DNA of 10,202 nt from assembly GCA_016873905.1 (NCBI GenBank), contig VGVU01000045.1, positions 1 through 10,202 on the forward strand, read 5' to 3'. Below are positions 1 through 6,454 of the stretch, in pieces. The position numbers and the translations under genes are program-made. The notes beneath the pieces were generated by a model, which made no database searches, was not told the origin of the DNA, and saw nothing but the letters and a program-made list of their open reading frames with translations. Source of the DNA: Betaproteobacteria bacterium. GTDB taxonomy: Bacteria; Pseudomonadota; Gammaproteobacteria; Burkholderiales; Thiobacillaceae. Positions within the stretch are counted from its first letter, which is position 1, and each line of letters opens with the position of its first letter.

Positions 1-459
1 CCACGCCAGCGCCACGCGCCCCTTGCCGGGCAGAATGGCCATGAGGCGGGTGTCGCGGCGGTCGTCGAGCAGGGCCGCATCGGTCAGGGTGCCCGGTGTC
101 ACGATCCGCATGACGCGGCGTTCAACCGGACCCTTGCTGGTCTTGGGATCGCCAACCTGTTCGCAGATGGCGACCGACAGGCCGAGCTTGACCAGCTTGG
201 CGAGATATTGCTCGGCGGCGTGAAAGGGGACGCCGGCCATGCGGATCGGCACCCCGGCAGACTGGCCGCGCGTGGTCAGGGTGATGTCGAGGAGGGCCGC
301 GGCCTGTTCGGCATCCTCATGAAAAAGCTCGTAAAAATCGCCCATCCGGTAGAACAGCAGCCGATCCGGGTGTTCTGCCTTGATGCGCAGGTACTGCTGC
401 ATCATGGGCGTGTGTTCCTTGAGATCGGTGGGCGTGGACGGCGGATTCATGGCGTGCAT
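1..459 (-). CDS. mutS: DNA mismatch repair protein MutS, N-terminal part (cut by window edge)
   Basis: MutS recognises mismatches and small loops in DNA and, with MutL, starts strand-directed repair. Read on the minus strand, this stretch encodes 153 residues of mismatch-binding domain I; the connector, core, clamp and ATPase domains would lie beyond position 1. The match to E. coli MutS is close: HTPMMQQYLR, LLFYRMGDFYELF, MAGVPFHAAEQYLAKLV, SVAICEQVGDP and SKGPVERRV are all present. The mismatch-wedging Phe-x-Glu is Phe42-Tyr43-Glu44 when counted from the ATG at 459. A second in-frame ATG at 450 gives MNPPSTP and is equally plausible, because neither start has a clear Shine-Dalgarno sequence. 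The gene is divergent from the radical SAM gene. The call is certain; only the exact start is open. Confidence 0.97.
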   Translation of the reverse strand, partial: MHAMNPPSTPTDLKEHTPMMQQYLRIKAEHPDRLLFYRMGDFYELFHEDAEQAAALLDITLTTRGQSAGVPIRMAGVPFHAAEQYLAKLVKLGLSVAICEQVGDPKTSKGPVERRVMRIVTPGTLTDAALLDDRRDTRLMAILPGKGRVALAW

Positions 460-521
460 TGTAGCGCCACGACGGCAGACATATTTTTGGGTTTTGCGAG
501 TGGAATCGCCCAATGTTAATA

Positions 522-534
522 ATTAGTTGCTAAT
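522..534. repeat. Short perfect inverted repeat in the mutS / radical SAM divergent intergenic region
   Basis: The arms ATTAG (522-526) and CTAAT (530-534) are perfect complements around a 3-base centre. They sit in the AT-rich part of the 111-bp gap between the divergent mutS and radical SAM starts. Both promoters should lie in this gap, but I could not place convincing -35/-10 pairs. The repeat might be an operator for an unknown regulator. It is short enough to be chance, and I know no regulator for this motif. Confidence 0.3.
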
Positions 535-570
535 ATACGGAGATCGAAGATCGTTATATCGATTGCGTTG

Positions 571-2172
571 ATGCCGACACCTGTCCGTTCCGTGCTTTAT
601 GTCCGTCTGCCTTGCTGGAAGATCTGGCCGGGTGGGGTGGTCTATGTCGCGGACTGGATCCATAAGCATCGCCCGGAGGTGGAGCAACACCTGCTCGATT
701 TGGCGTTGATTCCACGCCGCCAGCGCCGCGCCGTGCTGGTCGAGCATATTTGCCGTATGCAGCCCGATATGGTGGCTTTTTCCTGGCGCAACATGCAGTC
801 GTTCGGCCCGCACCCCGAGGATGATGCGTTGTCGGTGGTGATGAATTACGACTATGGCCGCACGCTCTGGAAGCGGGTTCAGGCGGCCTTTCATGCGGTG
901 GGCATCCTGTGGCGTTATCAGGCCGATCGCTTGGCCAATCTGGCTTTTTTCCGTCTGGTGCAGCGGGTTCGGCCCGAGGCGCAGGTGGTGGTGGGCGGTA
1001 CGGCGGTGTCTATTTTTGGTCGCCAGGTCGCGCAGCAATGCCCGCCGGGAACCTTGGTGGTTGTGGGTGAGGGCGAGGATGCCATGCTCTCCATCGTCGC
1101 TGGCGACGCCGAGCCGCTGGGCGAGTATTACCGTACGGCGGCAGACGGCACGGTGACGCACCATGTGCGCGAGGCTGAGTTCCCGCTGGTGGATCGCACG
1201 GCGGTGGATTTTCCGTACATCGAAACGATCTTCCCTCAGTTTGGTGAATACCTCGACATGACGCCGAATCCGGACATTCGTTCGGCGGAGGCGAGTTTTG
1301 GTGTCAATACCAAGCGTGGCTGTCCCCTGCAGTGCAATTTCTGTCTCTACAACAAGATTGAAGGCGCCCATCAGCGCTATCGCGAGCCGGTCGAAATCGT
1401 CGATGAGGTTGAGTTGTTGCATCGGCGTTACGGGGTGAAAAACTTTTGGTTTACCGATGCCCAGTTCTGTTCGACCAAGCAGAGCACGCACCATGTCGAG
1501 GAAATCCTGGATGAGATTCTGCGCCGTGGGCTGAACATTTCGTGGTCGGGTTATTTGCGCCTGAATCATCTGACGCCGGAACTGGCCCGGAAAATGATTG
1601 CTTCAGGCATCTCCAGCATTGATTTGTCGTTTACCGGAACGCAGGAGGTGATCGACAGCCTGACTCTGGGTTACAAGCTCGAACAGCAGATGGAGGCCTT
1701 CCGTCTATTCAAGGCGGTGGGCTTTACAGAACAGAAGGTCAAGCTGTACATCCCCTTTAACGCTCCGGGCGAGACGATCGAGACGCTGAAGCACACGATT
1801 GCGCGGATTGAGGATTTATACGACCTGTTCGGTCGCGAGCAGGTGCTGCCGTTTATCTTCTTCATTGGTGTGCAGCCGGGGACGCCCATCGAGAAGCGGC
1901 TGATTGCCGAGGGTTATCTGCCCGCAGATTACGACCCGCTGACATTTAATCCATTCATTATCAAGAAGTTGCTCTACAACCCGGAACCCCTTGGGCGGGT
2001 GATTGGGCGCGCCTATCTGCAAGCGGTCGAGTCACAGGGTAAGGACAGCGACTACATTGGTCGCGTCACCATGGAGATCCTCAAGACTGAGCTGGATCGC
2101 CCCGAGGTGGTGGCGCATTGCGCTGCGGCTGGCCGGCGGCAAAGAACCATCCCTATTGGCCACGCAGCCTGA
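571..2172 (+). CDS. B12-binding domain / radical SAM protein, probable class B methyltransferase type, substrate unknown
   Basis: The predicted protein has 533 residues. The N-terminal ~190 residues look like a cobalamin-binding Rossmann domain: a strand-turn VVVGGTA (Gly142-Gly143) and the GEGED motif at 166-170, common in B12-type radical SAM proteins. No DxHxxG motif is seen, as expected when B12 is bound without a histidine ligand. The radical SAM core follows, with the cluster motif Cys251-x3-Cys255-x2-Cys258 and Phe257 in the usual aromatic position. Further core features are FWFTDAQF (FxDxxF-like second strand) and NAPGET. Family knowledge suggests methyl transfer or another radical reaction on an unreactive carbon or phosphorus. 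The CLYNKIEG stretch after the cluster recalls PhpK-like enzymes, but that is only an impression. A TTG at 568 is the alternative start; neither has a good Shine-Dalgarno sequence. The gene stands alone between mutS (divergent) and suhB (convergent), so context gives no substrate. Confidence 0.85.
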   Translation: MPTPVRSVLYVRLPCWKIWPGGVVYVADWIHKHRPEVEQHLLDLALIPRRQRRAVLVEHICRMQPDMVAFSWRNMQSFGPHPEDDALSVVMNYDYGRTLWKRVQAAFHAVGILWRYQADRLANLAFFRLVQRVRPEAQVVVGGTAVSIFGRQVAQQCPPGTLVVVGEGEDAMLSIVAGDAEPLGEYYRTAADGTVTHHVREAEFPLVDRTAVDFPYIETIFPQFGEYLDMTPNPDIRSAEASFGVNTKRGCPLQCNFCLYNKIEGAHQRYREPVEIVDEVELLHRRYGVKNFWFTDAQFCSTKQSTHHVEEILDEILRRGLNISWSGYLRLNHLTPELARKMIASGISSIDLSFTGTQEVIDSLTLGYKLEQQMEAFRLFKAVGFTEQKVKLYIPFNAPGETIETLKHTIARIEDLYDLFGREQVLPFIFFIGVQPGTPIEKRLIAEGYLPADYDPLTFNPFIIKKLLYNPEPLGRVIGRAYLQAVESQGKDSDYIGRVTMEILKTELDRPEVVAHCAAAGRRQRTIPIGHAA

Positions 2173-2199
2173 TGTTGCGGGTGGGACGGTTGCTCCCGT

Positions 2200-3009
2200 T
2201 CAGGCCCTCAGTTCCGGGGTGACATGCGGGGTGATAACCTGCAAGAGCTGGGCAAAGATCTTCGGGCTGCCGGCGATGATGTGCCCGGAGTCGAGATAGC
2301 CTTCCTTGCCGCCGAAGTCGCTGATCAGGCCGCCGGCCTCCAGAACAAGCAGACAACCGCCGGCAATGTCCCAGGGATTAAGGCCGACCTCGAAGAAGCC
2401 ATCGGTACGGCCACAGGCGAGCCAGGCGAGGTCCAGCGCCGCAGAGCCTGGGCGACGCAGGCCAGAGGTCCTTTGCACCAGATCGCGGAAGATGGCTGTG
2501 TAGGCCTCCAGATGCTGGAAATCGTGATAGGGGAAGCCCGTGCCGATCAGGGCGCCGAGTAGCTTGTCACGGCTGGCAACGCGGATGCGCCGTTCGTTGA
2601 GGAAGGCTCCGGCGCCGCGTGAGGCGGTGAACAGTTCGTTGCGCACCGGGTCATAAACGACGGCGTGTTGCAGCACCCCTTGGTGACGCAGGGCGATGGA
2701 GATCGCGTATTGGGGAAAGCCATGCAGGAAGTTGGTGGTGCCATCGAGCGGGTCGATGATCCACTGGTATTCCGAGGCCTCGCCGGCGTTCTCGGTGACA
2801 CCCGACTCTTCGGCCAGGATGCTGTGGCGCGGGTAGGCCGTAAGCAGGGTGTCGATAATGGCCTCTTCTGCCTTCTGGTCGATCTCGCTGACATAGTCGT
2901 TGTCACGCTTGTTGCGCACGACGAGGCGATCGAGGTCGAGTGAACCGCGAGTGATAATGGCGCTGGCGCGTCGGGCGGCTTTGACCGCCGTGTTAAGCAT
3001 CGGATGCAT
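2200..3009 (-). CDS. suhB: Inositol-1-monophosphatase family protein SuhB
   Basis: SuhB is a Mg2+-dependent, Li+-sensitive phosphatase of inositol-1-phosphate and related sugar phosphates. In E. coli it also joins the NusA/NusB/NusG complex that prevents early termination of rRNA transcription. This protein has 269 residues against 267 in E. coli and begins MHPMLN exactly as E. coli SuhB does, which fixes the start at 3009 although no Shine-Dalgarno sequence is visible. Metal-binding residues are in place: Glu67-Glu68, the DPLDGT motif with Asp86 and Asp89, and the second signature WDIAGG with Asp214. It is divergent from trmJ across 44 bp and its end converges on the radical SAM gene with 27 bp between the stops. 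The suhB-trmJ pairing is the usual Pseudomonas-type arrangement. Confidence 0.97.
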   Translation of the reverse strand: MHPMLNTAVKAARRASAIITRGSLDLDRLVVRNKRDNDYVSEIDQKAEEAIIDTLLTAYPRHSILAEESGVTENAGEASEYQWIIDPLDGTTNFLHGFPQYAISIALRHQGVLQHAVVYDPVRNELFTASRGAGAFLNERRIRVASRDKLLGALIGTGFPYHDFQHLEAYTAIFRDLVQRTSGLRRPGSAALDLAWLACGRTDGFFEVGLNPWDIAGGCLLVLEAGGLISDFGGKEGYLDSGHIIAGSPKIFAQLLQVITPHVTPELRA

Positions 3010-3053
3010 GTCGAATAAAGAGCAGATGGAAAATTGGCGCTATTCTACCGCGT

Positions 3054-3794
3054 ATGACGAACGCTGAGCTTGAAACCGAGGGGCTGGATTGCCTCACACG
3101 GGTACGCATCGTACTCATCGAGACCCGCCATCCCGGAAATCTGGGGGCGGTGGCGCGGGCGATGAAGACCATGGGCCTGTCCGATTTGGTCTTGGTCAAT
3201 CCGCATTGTGCGGTGGATGGCGAGGCGCTGGCGCGTGCCTCGGGGGCCGTCGATGTGTTGCAGCGGGCGCGGATTGTCACGACGCTGGCGGAGGCGCTGG
3301 CCGACACGGTGTTGTCCGTGGCCTGCACCTCGCGTCGTCGTGATCTGCCACATCCGGCATATACCCCGCGTCAGGCGGCCCCCGAATTGCTGGCCCGGGC
3401 CGCGCAGGGGCCGGTGGCCGTGGTGTTTGGATCGGAGACCTTTGGTCTGTCCAACGAGGACCTGATGCTGTGTCGCTGGCTGCTGAACATCCCGACCAAC
3501 CCCGACTATGCCTCGCTTAATCTGGGCGCGGCGGTGCAGGTCCTGACCTATGAGCTGCGCACGAGCCTGGCGGACAGCCCCATTGCTCTGCCCACCTTCG
3601 AATCGGCGACCCATGCCGAGATCGAAGGGTTGATGACGGCGCTCACGGCGCTGTTGACCGAACGGGGCTTCTACAACCCGGATAATCCCAAACGCCTGAT
3701 TCCACGGCTGCGCCGCTTTTTTGCCCGCACAGGCATGGAGAAGGATGAGGTGGCTATCTGGCGCGGGATCGTTGCGAGCCTGGGTAAAGATTGA
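3054..3794 (+). CDS. trmJ: tRNA (cytidine/uridine-2'-O-)-methyltransferase TrmJ
   Basis: TrmJ transfers a methyl group from S-adenosylmethionine to the 2'-OH of nucleotide 32 in the anticodon loop of several tRNAs. The 246-residue protein has the three SPOUT-class motifs: motif 1 NLGAVARAMKTMG (residues 29-41), with Arg35 matching the catalytic Arg23 of E. coli TrmJ; motif 2 VFGSETFGLSNEDL starting near 124; and motif 3 SLNLGAAVQVLTYE from 154. Motifs 2 and 3 form the knotted SAM site. The C-terminal ~70 residues match the TrmJ dimer/tRNA extension. The N-terminus is about 12 residues longer than in E. coli, but no later in-frame ATG, GTG or TTG precedes the conserved RIVLIETRHPGN, so the ATG at 3054 is kept. 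It has no Shine-Dalgarno sequence and could be read from a leaderless message. cysE follows after 54 bp. Confidence 0.97.
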   Translation: MTNAELETEGLDCLTRVRIVLIETRHPGNLGAVARAMKTMGLSDLVLVNPHCAVDGEALARASGAVDVLQRARIVTTLAEALADTVLSVACTSRRRDLPHPAYTPRQAAPELLARAAQGPVAVVFGSETFGLSNEDLMLCRWLLNIPTNPDYASLNLGAAVQVLTYELRTSLADSPIALPTFESATHAEIEGLMTALTALLTERGFYNPDNPKRLIPRLRRFFARTGMEKDEVAIWRGIVASLGKD

Positions 3795-3848
3795 CTGTCT
3801 TTGTCGGGTATTGCATACTTCGCCATCCTGAATCGATCGGTTCCCATT

Positions 3849-4604
3849 ATGTTCCAACGCCTGCGCGAGGATGTCGGTATCGTTTTTGACCGCGACCCGG
3901 CCGCTCGCACTGTCTTTGAGGTCTTGACCACTTACCCCGGTTTGCACGCGATCGTGGTGCATCGCGTGGCGCACCGGTTGTGGGGTTGGGGCCTGAAATG
4001 GCTGGCGCGGGTCTTGGCGCATCTGGCGCGCTGGTTGACCGGCATCGAGATTCATCCGGGAGCGACGATCGGACGGCGGGTCTTTATTGACCACGGCATG
4101 GGCGTGGTGATCGGTGAGACGGCTGAGATTGGTGACGACTGCACGCTGTACCACGGCGTTACCCTGGGCGGTACCTCCTGGCAGAAGGGCAAGCGCCATC
4201 CGACCCTGGCGCGCGGGGTGATCATTGGTGCGGGCGCCAAGGTGCTCGGGCCCATTGTCCTGGGCGAAGGCGCCAAGGTGGGTTCCAACGCGGTCGTGGT
4301 CAAGGATGTGCCGGCCGGGGCAACAGCCGTCGGGATCCCCGCGCGTATCCTTGATGCGGCCAAGGACGCTGCGAATGTCTCGGAGGCCGCTGGCGAAAAG
4401 GGTTTCTCGGCCTATGCCGTGAGTGCCGATATGAACGATCCCATGGTCAAGGCGGTCCATGTCTTGATCAATCACAGTGCCAGTGCCGATGCGCGAATCG
4501 ACTGGATTGTGGCTGAGTTGAAACGCCTGGGTGGGGCGTTGGAGAAACAGAAGGAAGGGACGGATCGCTTTGATCCGGAGTACCTCAACCGGATCGTTGA
4601 TTGA
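3849..4604 (+). CDS. cysE: Serine O-acetyltransferase CysE (short form)
   Basis: CysE makes O-acetyl-L-serine from serine and acetyl-CoA, the committed step of cysteine synthesis. The ATG at 3849 gives 251 residues starting MFQRLREDVGIVFDRDPAAR, like Pseudomonas CysE and shorter at the N-terminus than the 273-residue E. coli enzyme. A TTG at 3801 would add 16 unconserved residues and is rejected. From about residue 66 the left-handed beta-helix hexapeptide repeats are visible (IHPGATIG, IGETAEIG, IGAGAKVLG, VGSNAVVV). The catalytic Asp81-His82 (DHG) and His117 (RHP) match the active site of known serine acetyltransferases, as does the GVTLGGTSW loop. The C-terminal tail (about 190-251) is variable. 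Lying just upstream of iscR, it links cysteine supply to IscS. Whether iscR is also read from the cysE message cannot be told; no strong terminator lies between. Confidence 0.96.
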   Translation: MFQRLREDVGIVFDRDPAARTVFEVLTTYPGLHAIVVHRVAHRLWGWGLKWLARVLAHLARWLTGIEIHPGATIGRRVFIDHGMGVVIGETAEIGDDCTLYHGVTLGGTSWQKGKRHPTLARGVIIGAGAKVLGPIVLGEGAKVGSNAVVVKDVPAGATAVGIPARILDAAKDAANVSEAAGEKGFSAYAVSADMNDPMVKAVHVLINHSASADARIDWIVAELKRLGGALEKQKEGTDRFDPEYLNRIVD

Positions 4605-4647
4605 GGCTCTTCAAGCGCCACCCCCTCCGGCAACTTTGCAGGCATCA

Positions 4648-4672
4648 ATAGTTGATAAAAATAATCAGGTAT
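4648..4672 (+). promoter_or_regulatory. IscR Type 1 binding site (operator of the isc operon)
   Basis: This 25-base imperfect palindrome matches the published E. coli Type 1 IscR consensus (ATASYYGACT, five central bases, AGTCRRSTAT when written as two halves). The left half reads ATAGTTGATA and the right half AATCAGGTAT. By my hand alignment only three defined positions differ, two in the left half and one in the right. It covers the -35 hexamer TTGATA (4652-4657) of the iscR promoter, so bound holo-IscR ([2Fe-2S]) should block RNA polymerase. This fits the known negative autoregulation of isc operons. Confidence 0.85.
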
Positions 4673-4680
4673 TGTAGAGT
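4652..4680 (+). promoter_or_regulatory. Sigma70-type promoter of the isc operon
   Basis: The -35 box TTGATA (4652-4657, four of six consensus bases) and the -10 box TAGAGT (4675-4680, four of six) are separated by 17 bp. The predicted transcription start is near 4687, giving a leader of about 27 bases before iscR. The promoter is overlapped on the -35 side by the IscR Type 1 site and on the -10 side by a second inverted repeat. Confidence 0.75.
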
Positions 4681-4688
4681 GACGATAC
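4669..4688. repeat. Inverted repeat spanning the iscR -10 box
   Basis: The arms GTATTGT (4669-4675) and ACGATAC (4682-4688) pair at six of seven positions around a 6-base centre. The repeat contains the -10 hexamer and reaches the predicted transcription start. It shares its first four bases with the end of the Type 1 IscR site. It does not itself fit the Type 1 or Type 2 IscR consensus well. It may be a second, degenerate operator or chance. Confidence 0.35.
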
Positions 4689-4700
4689 TATTCCAGACAC

Positions 4701-4706
4701 AAGGAG
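4701..4706 (+). promoter_or_regulatory. Ribosome binding site of iscR
   Basis: AAGGAG lies 7 bases before the ATG at 4714. This spacing favours that ATG over the GTG at 4711 and gives the expected MRLTTKGRF start. Confidence 0.9.
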
Positions 4707-4713
4707 TGTCGTG

Positions 4714-5181
4714 ATGCGATTGACAACCAAAGGACGATTTGCGGTGACCGCGATGGTGGATCTGGGGCTGCGCCATGTCCGCGGCCCGGTGACCCTGGCC
4801 GGAATCAGTGACCGTCAGGGTATTTCCTTGTCCTATCTGGAACAGTTGTTCGGGCGGCTGCGCCGGCACGAGATTGTCGAGAGTGTGCGCGGCCCGGGCG
4901 GTGGCTATTGTCTGGCCAAGCCGATGGCGGCCATCTCGGTCGCTGACATTATTCGCGCGGTGGATGAGGAAGTGGATGCCACGCAGTGTGGCGGCCTGGG
5001 CAACTGTCATGATGAGCATGAATGCATCACCCATGATTTGTGGACGGGGCTGAACAAACACATTTATGCGTATCTTGAGGCGGTGACGCTGGGCCAACTG
5101 GTCGAAAACCACCTGTCCAAGATGAACAAACCAACGGATGCCGTGCGCAGCGTGGGACGGGCGCAGTTGCAGGTGGCCTAG
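4714..5181 (+). CDS. iscR: Rrf2-family [2Fe-2S] transcriptional regulator IscR
   Basis: IscR senses the Fe-S status of the cell: with a [2Fe-2S] cluster it represses the isc operon, and without it acts on other sites. The protein has 155 residues, starts MRLTTKGRFAVTAM like E. coli IscR, and has the winged helix-turn-helix over roughly residues 1-80, including the recognition region ISLSYLEQLFGRLRR and the wing VRGPGGGY. The cluster ligands are all present, at Cys92, Cys98, Cys104 and His107, the same numbers as in E. coli. The C-terminal tail after the cluster region (about 125-155) is variable. It is the first gene of the isc operon and is followed by a 49-bp gap before iscS. A strong Shine-Dalgarno sequence, a sigma70 promoter and a Type 1 IscR site lie just upstream, so autorepression is very likely. 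Confidence 0.98.
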   Translation: MRLTTKGRFAVTAMVDLGLRHVRGPVTLAGISDRQGISLSYLEQLFGRLRRHEIVESVRGPGGGYCLAKPMAAISVADIIRAVDEEVDATQCGGLGNCHDEHECITHDLWTGLNKHIYAYLEAVTLGQLVENHLSKMNKPTDAVRSVGRAQLQVA

Positions 5182-5215
5182 TTCGTCGTCCAGGCGCGCC
5201 GTAGTAGATATTTTG

Positions 5216-5220
5216 AAGGA
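5216..5220 (+). promoter_or_regulatory. Ribosome binding site deciding the GTG start of iscS
   Basis: AAGGA lies 10 bases before the GTG at 5231, with ACGGA just after it as a weaker alternative. Together with the conserved KLPIYFDYSATTP it sets the start at GTG 5231 rather than at the upstream ATG 5138, which lies inside iscR. Confidence 0.75.
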
Positions 5221-5230
5221 ACGGAATTCT

Positions 5231-6439
5231 GTGAAACTCCCGATATATTTTGATTATTCCGCCACCACGCCGGTCGATCCGCGCGTGGCGGAAAAGATGA
5301 TTCCGTACCTGACGGCGTTTTTTGGAAACCCGGCCTCGCGTTCGCACAGCTTTGGCTGGACGGCGGATGCGGCGATCGAGGCCGCGCGGGAACAGGTGGC
5401 GGCTTTGGTCAATGCCGATCCCAGGGAGATTGTCTGGACCTCCGGCGCGACCGAATCGAACAACCTCGCCATCAAGGGCGTGGCGCATTTTTATAGCGGC
5501 AAGGGCAAGCACATCATCACGGTCAAGACCGAGCACAAGGCCGTGCTCGACACCTGTCGCGAACTGGAGCGGCAGGGCTTCGAGGTCACCTATTTGCCGG
5601 TGCAGGACAATGGTCTGATCGACATTGATGCCTTGAAGGCGGCGATCCGCCCGGACACCATCCTGGTCAGCGTGATGTTCGTCAATAACGAGATTGGCGT
5701 CATCCAGGACATCCCCGCCATTGGCGAGATCTGTCGCGAAAAGGGCATCCTTTTCCATGTGGATTCGGCGCAGGCGGCGGGCAAGGTGGAGATTGATCTG
5801 GCCAAGCTGAAGGTCGATCTCATGTCCTTCTCGGCGCACAAGGTGTACGGCCCCAAGGGCATCGGTGCGCTGTATGTACGGCGCAAGCCGCGCGTGCGCC
5901 TGGAGGCGCAGATGCACGGTGGCGGCCACGAGCGCGGTATGCGCTCCGGCACGCTGCCCACGCACCAAATCGTCGGCATGGGCGAGGCCTTCCGCATCGC
6001 CAAGCTGGAAATGGGCGCTGAGAACGAGCGTCTGCGGGCCCTGCGCGACCGCATGCTGCGGGGTTTCATGGATATGGAAGAGGTGCACCTGAATGGTGAC
6101 ATGGAGCGCCGCATCGCCGGCAACCTCAATGTCAGCTTCAACTTTGTCGAGGGCGAGTCGCTGATCATGGCGATCAAGGACCTGGCCGTATCCAGCGGTT
6201 CAGCCTGTACCTCGGCCAGTCTGGAACCGTCTTATGTTCTGAAGGCGCTGGGCCGCGATGACGAGTTGGCGCATAGCTCTATTCGCTTCACCCTCGGTCG
6301 CTTCACGACGGAGGAAGAGGTGGATTACGCCATCAAACTCCTGCACGAAAAGATCGGCAAGCTGCGTGACATGTCGCCGCTGTGGGAGATGTTCAAGGAC
6401 GGCATTGACCTGAAAACGGTGCAATGGGCCGCACACTGA
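5231..6439 (+). CDS. iscS: Cysteine desulfurase IscS
   Basis: IscS is a PLP-dependent class V aminotransferase-fold enzyme. It removes sulfur from L-cysteine, leaving alanine, and holds it as a persulfide for IscU and for tRNA thiolation. From the GTG at 5231 the protein has 402 residues (404 in E. coli). PLP-binding features are visible: SGATESNNLAIKG, TEHKAVLDTCR, the HVDSAQ region, and the Schiff-base lysine Lys204 in SFSAHK (SFSGHK in E. coli). The persulfide cysteine is Cys326 in the loop SSGSACTSASLEPS. The C-terminal SPLWEMFKDGIDL matches the part that contacts IscU. iscU starts 15 bp after the stop. In E. coli the iscR-iscS gap is a target of the small RNA RyhB; no such site can be recognised by eye here. 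Confidence 0.98.
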   Translation: MKLPIYFDYSATTPVDPRVAEKMIPYLTAFFGNPASRSHSFGWTADAAIEAAREQVAALVNADPREIVWTSGATESNNLAIKGVAHFYSGKGKHIITVKTEHKAVLDTCRELERQGFEVTYLPVQDNGLIDIDALKAAIRPDTILVSVMFVNNEIGVIQDIPAIGEICREKGILFHVDSAQAAGKVEIDLAKLKVDLMSFSAHKVYGPKGIGALYVRRKPRVRLEAQMHGGGHERGMRSGTLPTHQIVGMGEAFRIAKLEMGAENERLRALRDRMLRGFMDMEEVHLNGDMERRIAGNLNVSFNFVEGESLIMAIKDLAVSSGSACTSASLEPSYVLKALGRDDELAHSSIRFTLGRFTTEEEVDYAIKLLHEKIGKLRDMSPLWEMFKDGIDLKTVQWAAH

Positions 6440-6443
6440 GTTT

Positions 6444-6447
6444 GGAG
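6444..6447 (+). promoter_or_regulatory. Ribosome binding site of iscU
   Basis: GGAG lies 7 bases before the ATG at 6455 and supports strong translation of the scaffold protein. Confidence 0.8.
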
Positions 6448-6454
6448 AAATAAC

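Noticed and set aside
523..1569. 348-codon minus-strand frame opposite the radical SAM gene
   Set aside because: The plus-strand gene has intact cluster and B12 motifs. The antisense translation is compositionally odd and has none.
2173..2199. Possible shared terminator between the convergent radical SAM gene and suhB (GGGA at 2183-2186 with TCCC at 2194-2197)
   Set aside because: The stem is only four pairs with a 7-base loop and no T-run on either strand; too weak to call.
3801..3848. TTG start giving a longer CysE
   Set aside because: The 16 extra residues are not conserved, and the ATG at 3849 gives the standard MFQRLRED start of Pseudomonas-type CysE.
3045..4475. 476-codon open frame on the minus strand opposite trmJ and cysE
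   Set aside because: It spans two well-recognised plus-strand genes and its translation has no coherent domain; another GC-driven antisense frame.
4605..4647. Terminator after cysE
   Set aside because: I found no strong hairpin followed by a T-run, so none is annotated.
5138..5230. ATG at 5138 as an iscS start
   Set aside because: It lies inside the iscR coding region and adds unrelated residues. GTG 5231 has a ribosome site and gives the conserved KLPIY start.
5182..5230. RyhB-like small RNA target or attenuator between iscR and iscS
   Set aside because: The gap contains the palindrome GGCGCGCC and the iscS ribosome site, but no partner RNA can be seen in the window; a claim would rest only on the E. 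coli precedent.
5027..6088. 353-codon minus-strand frame opposite iscR/iscS
   Set aside because: Shadow of iscS, whose plus-strand reading is near-identical to known IscS.
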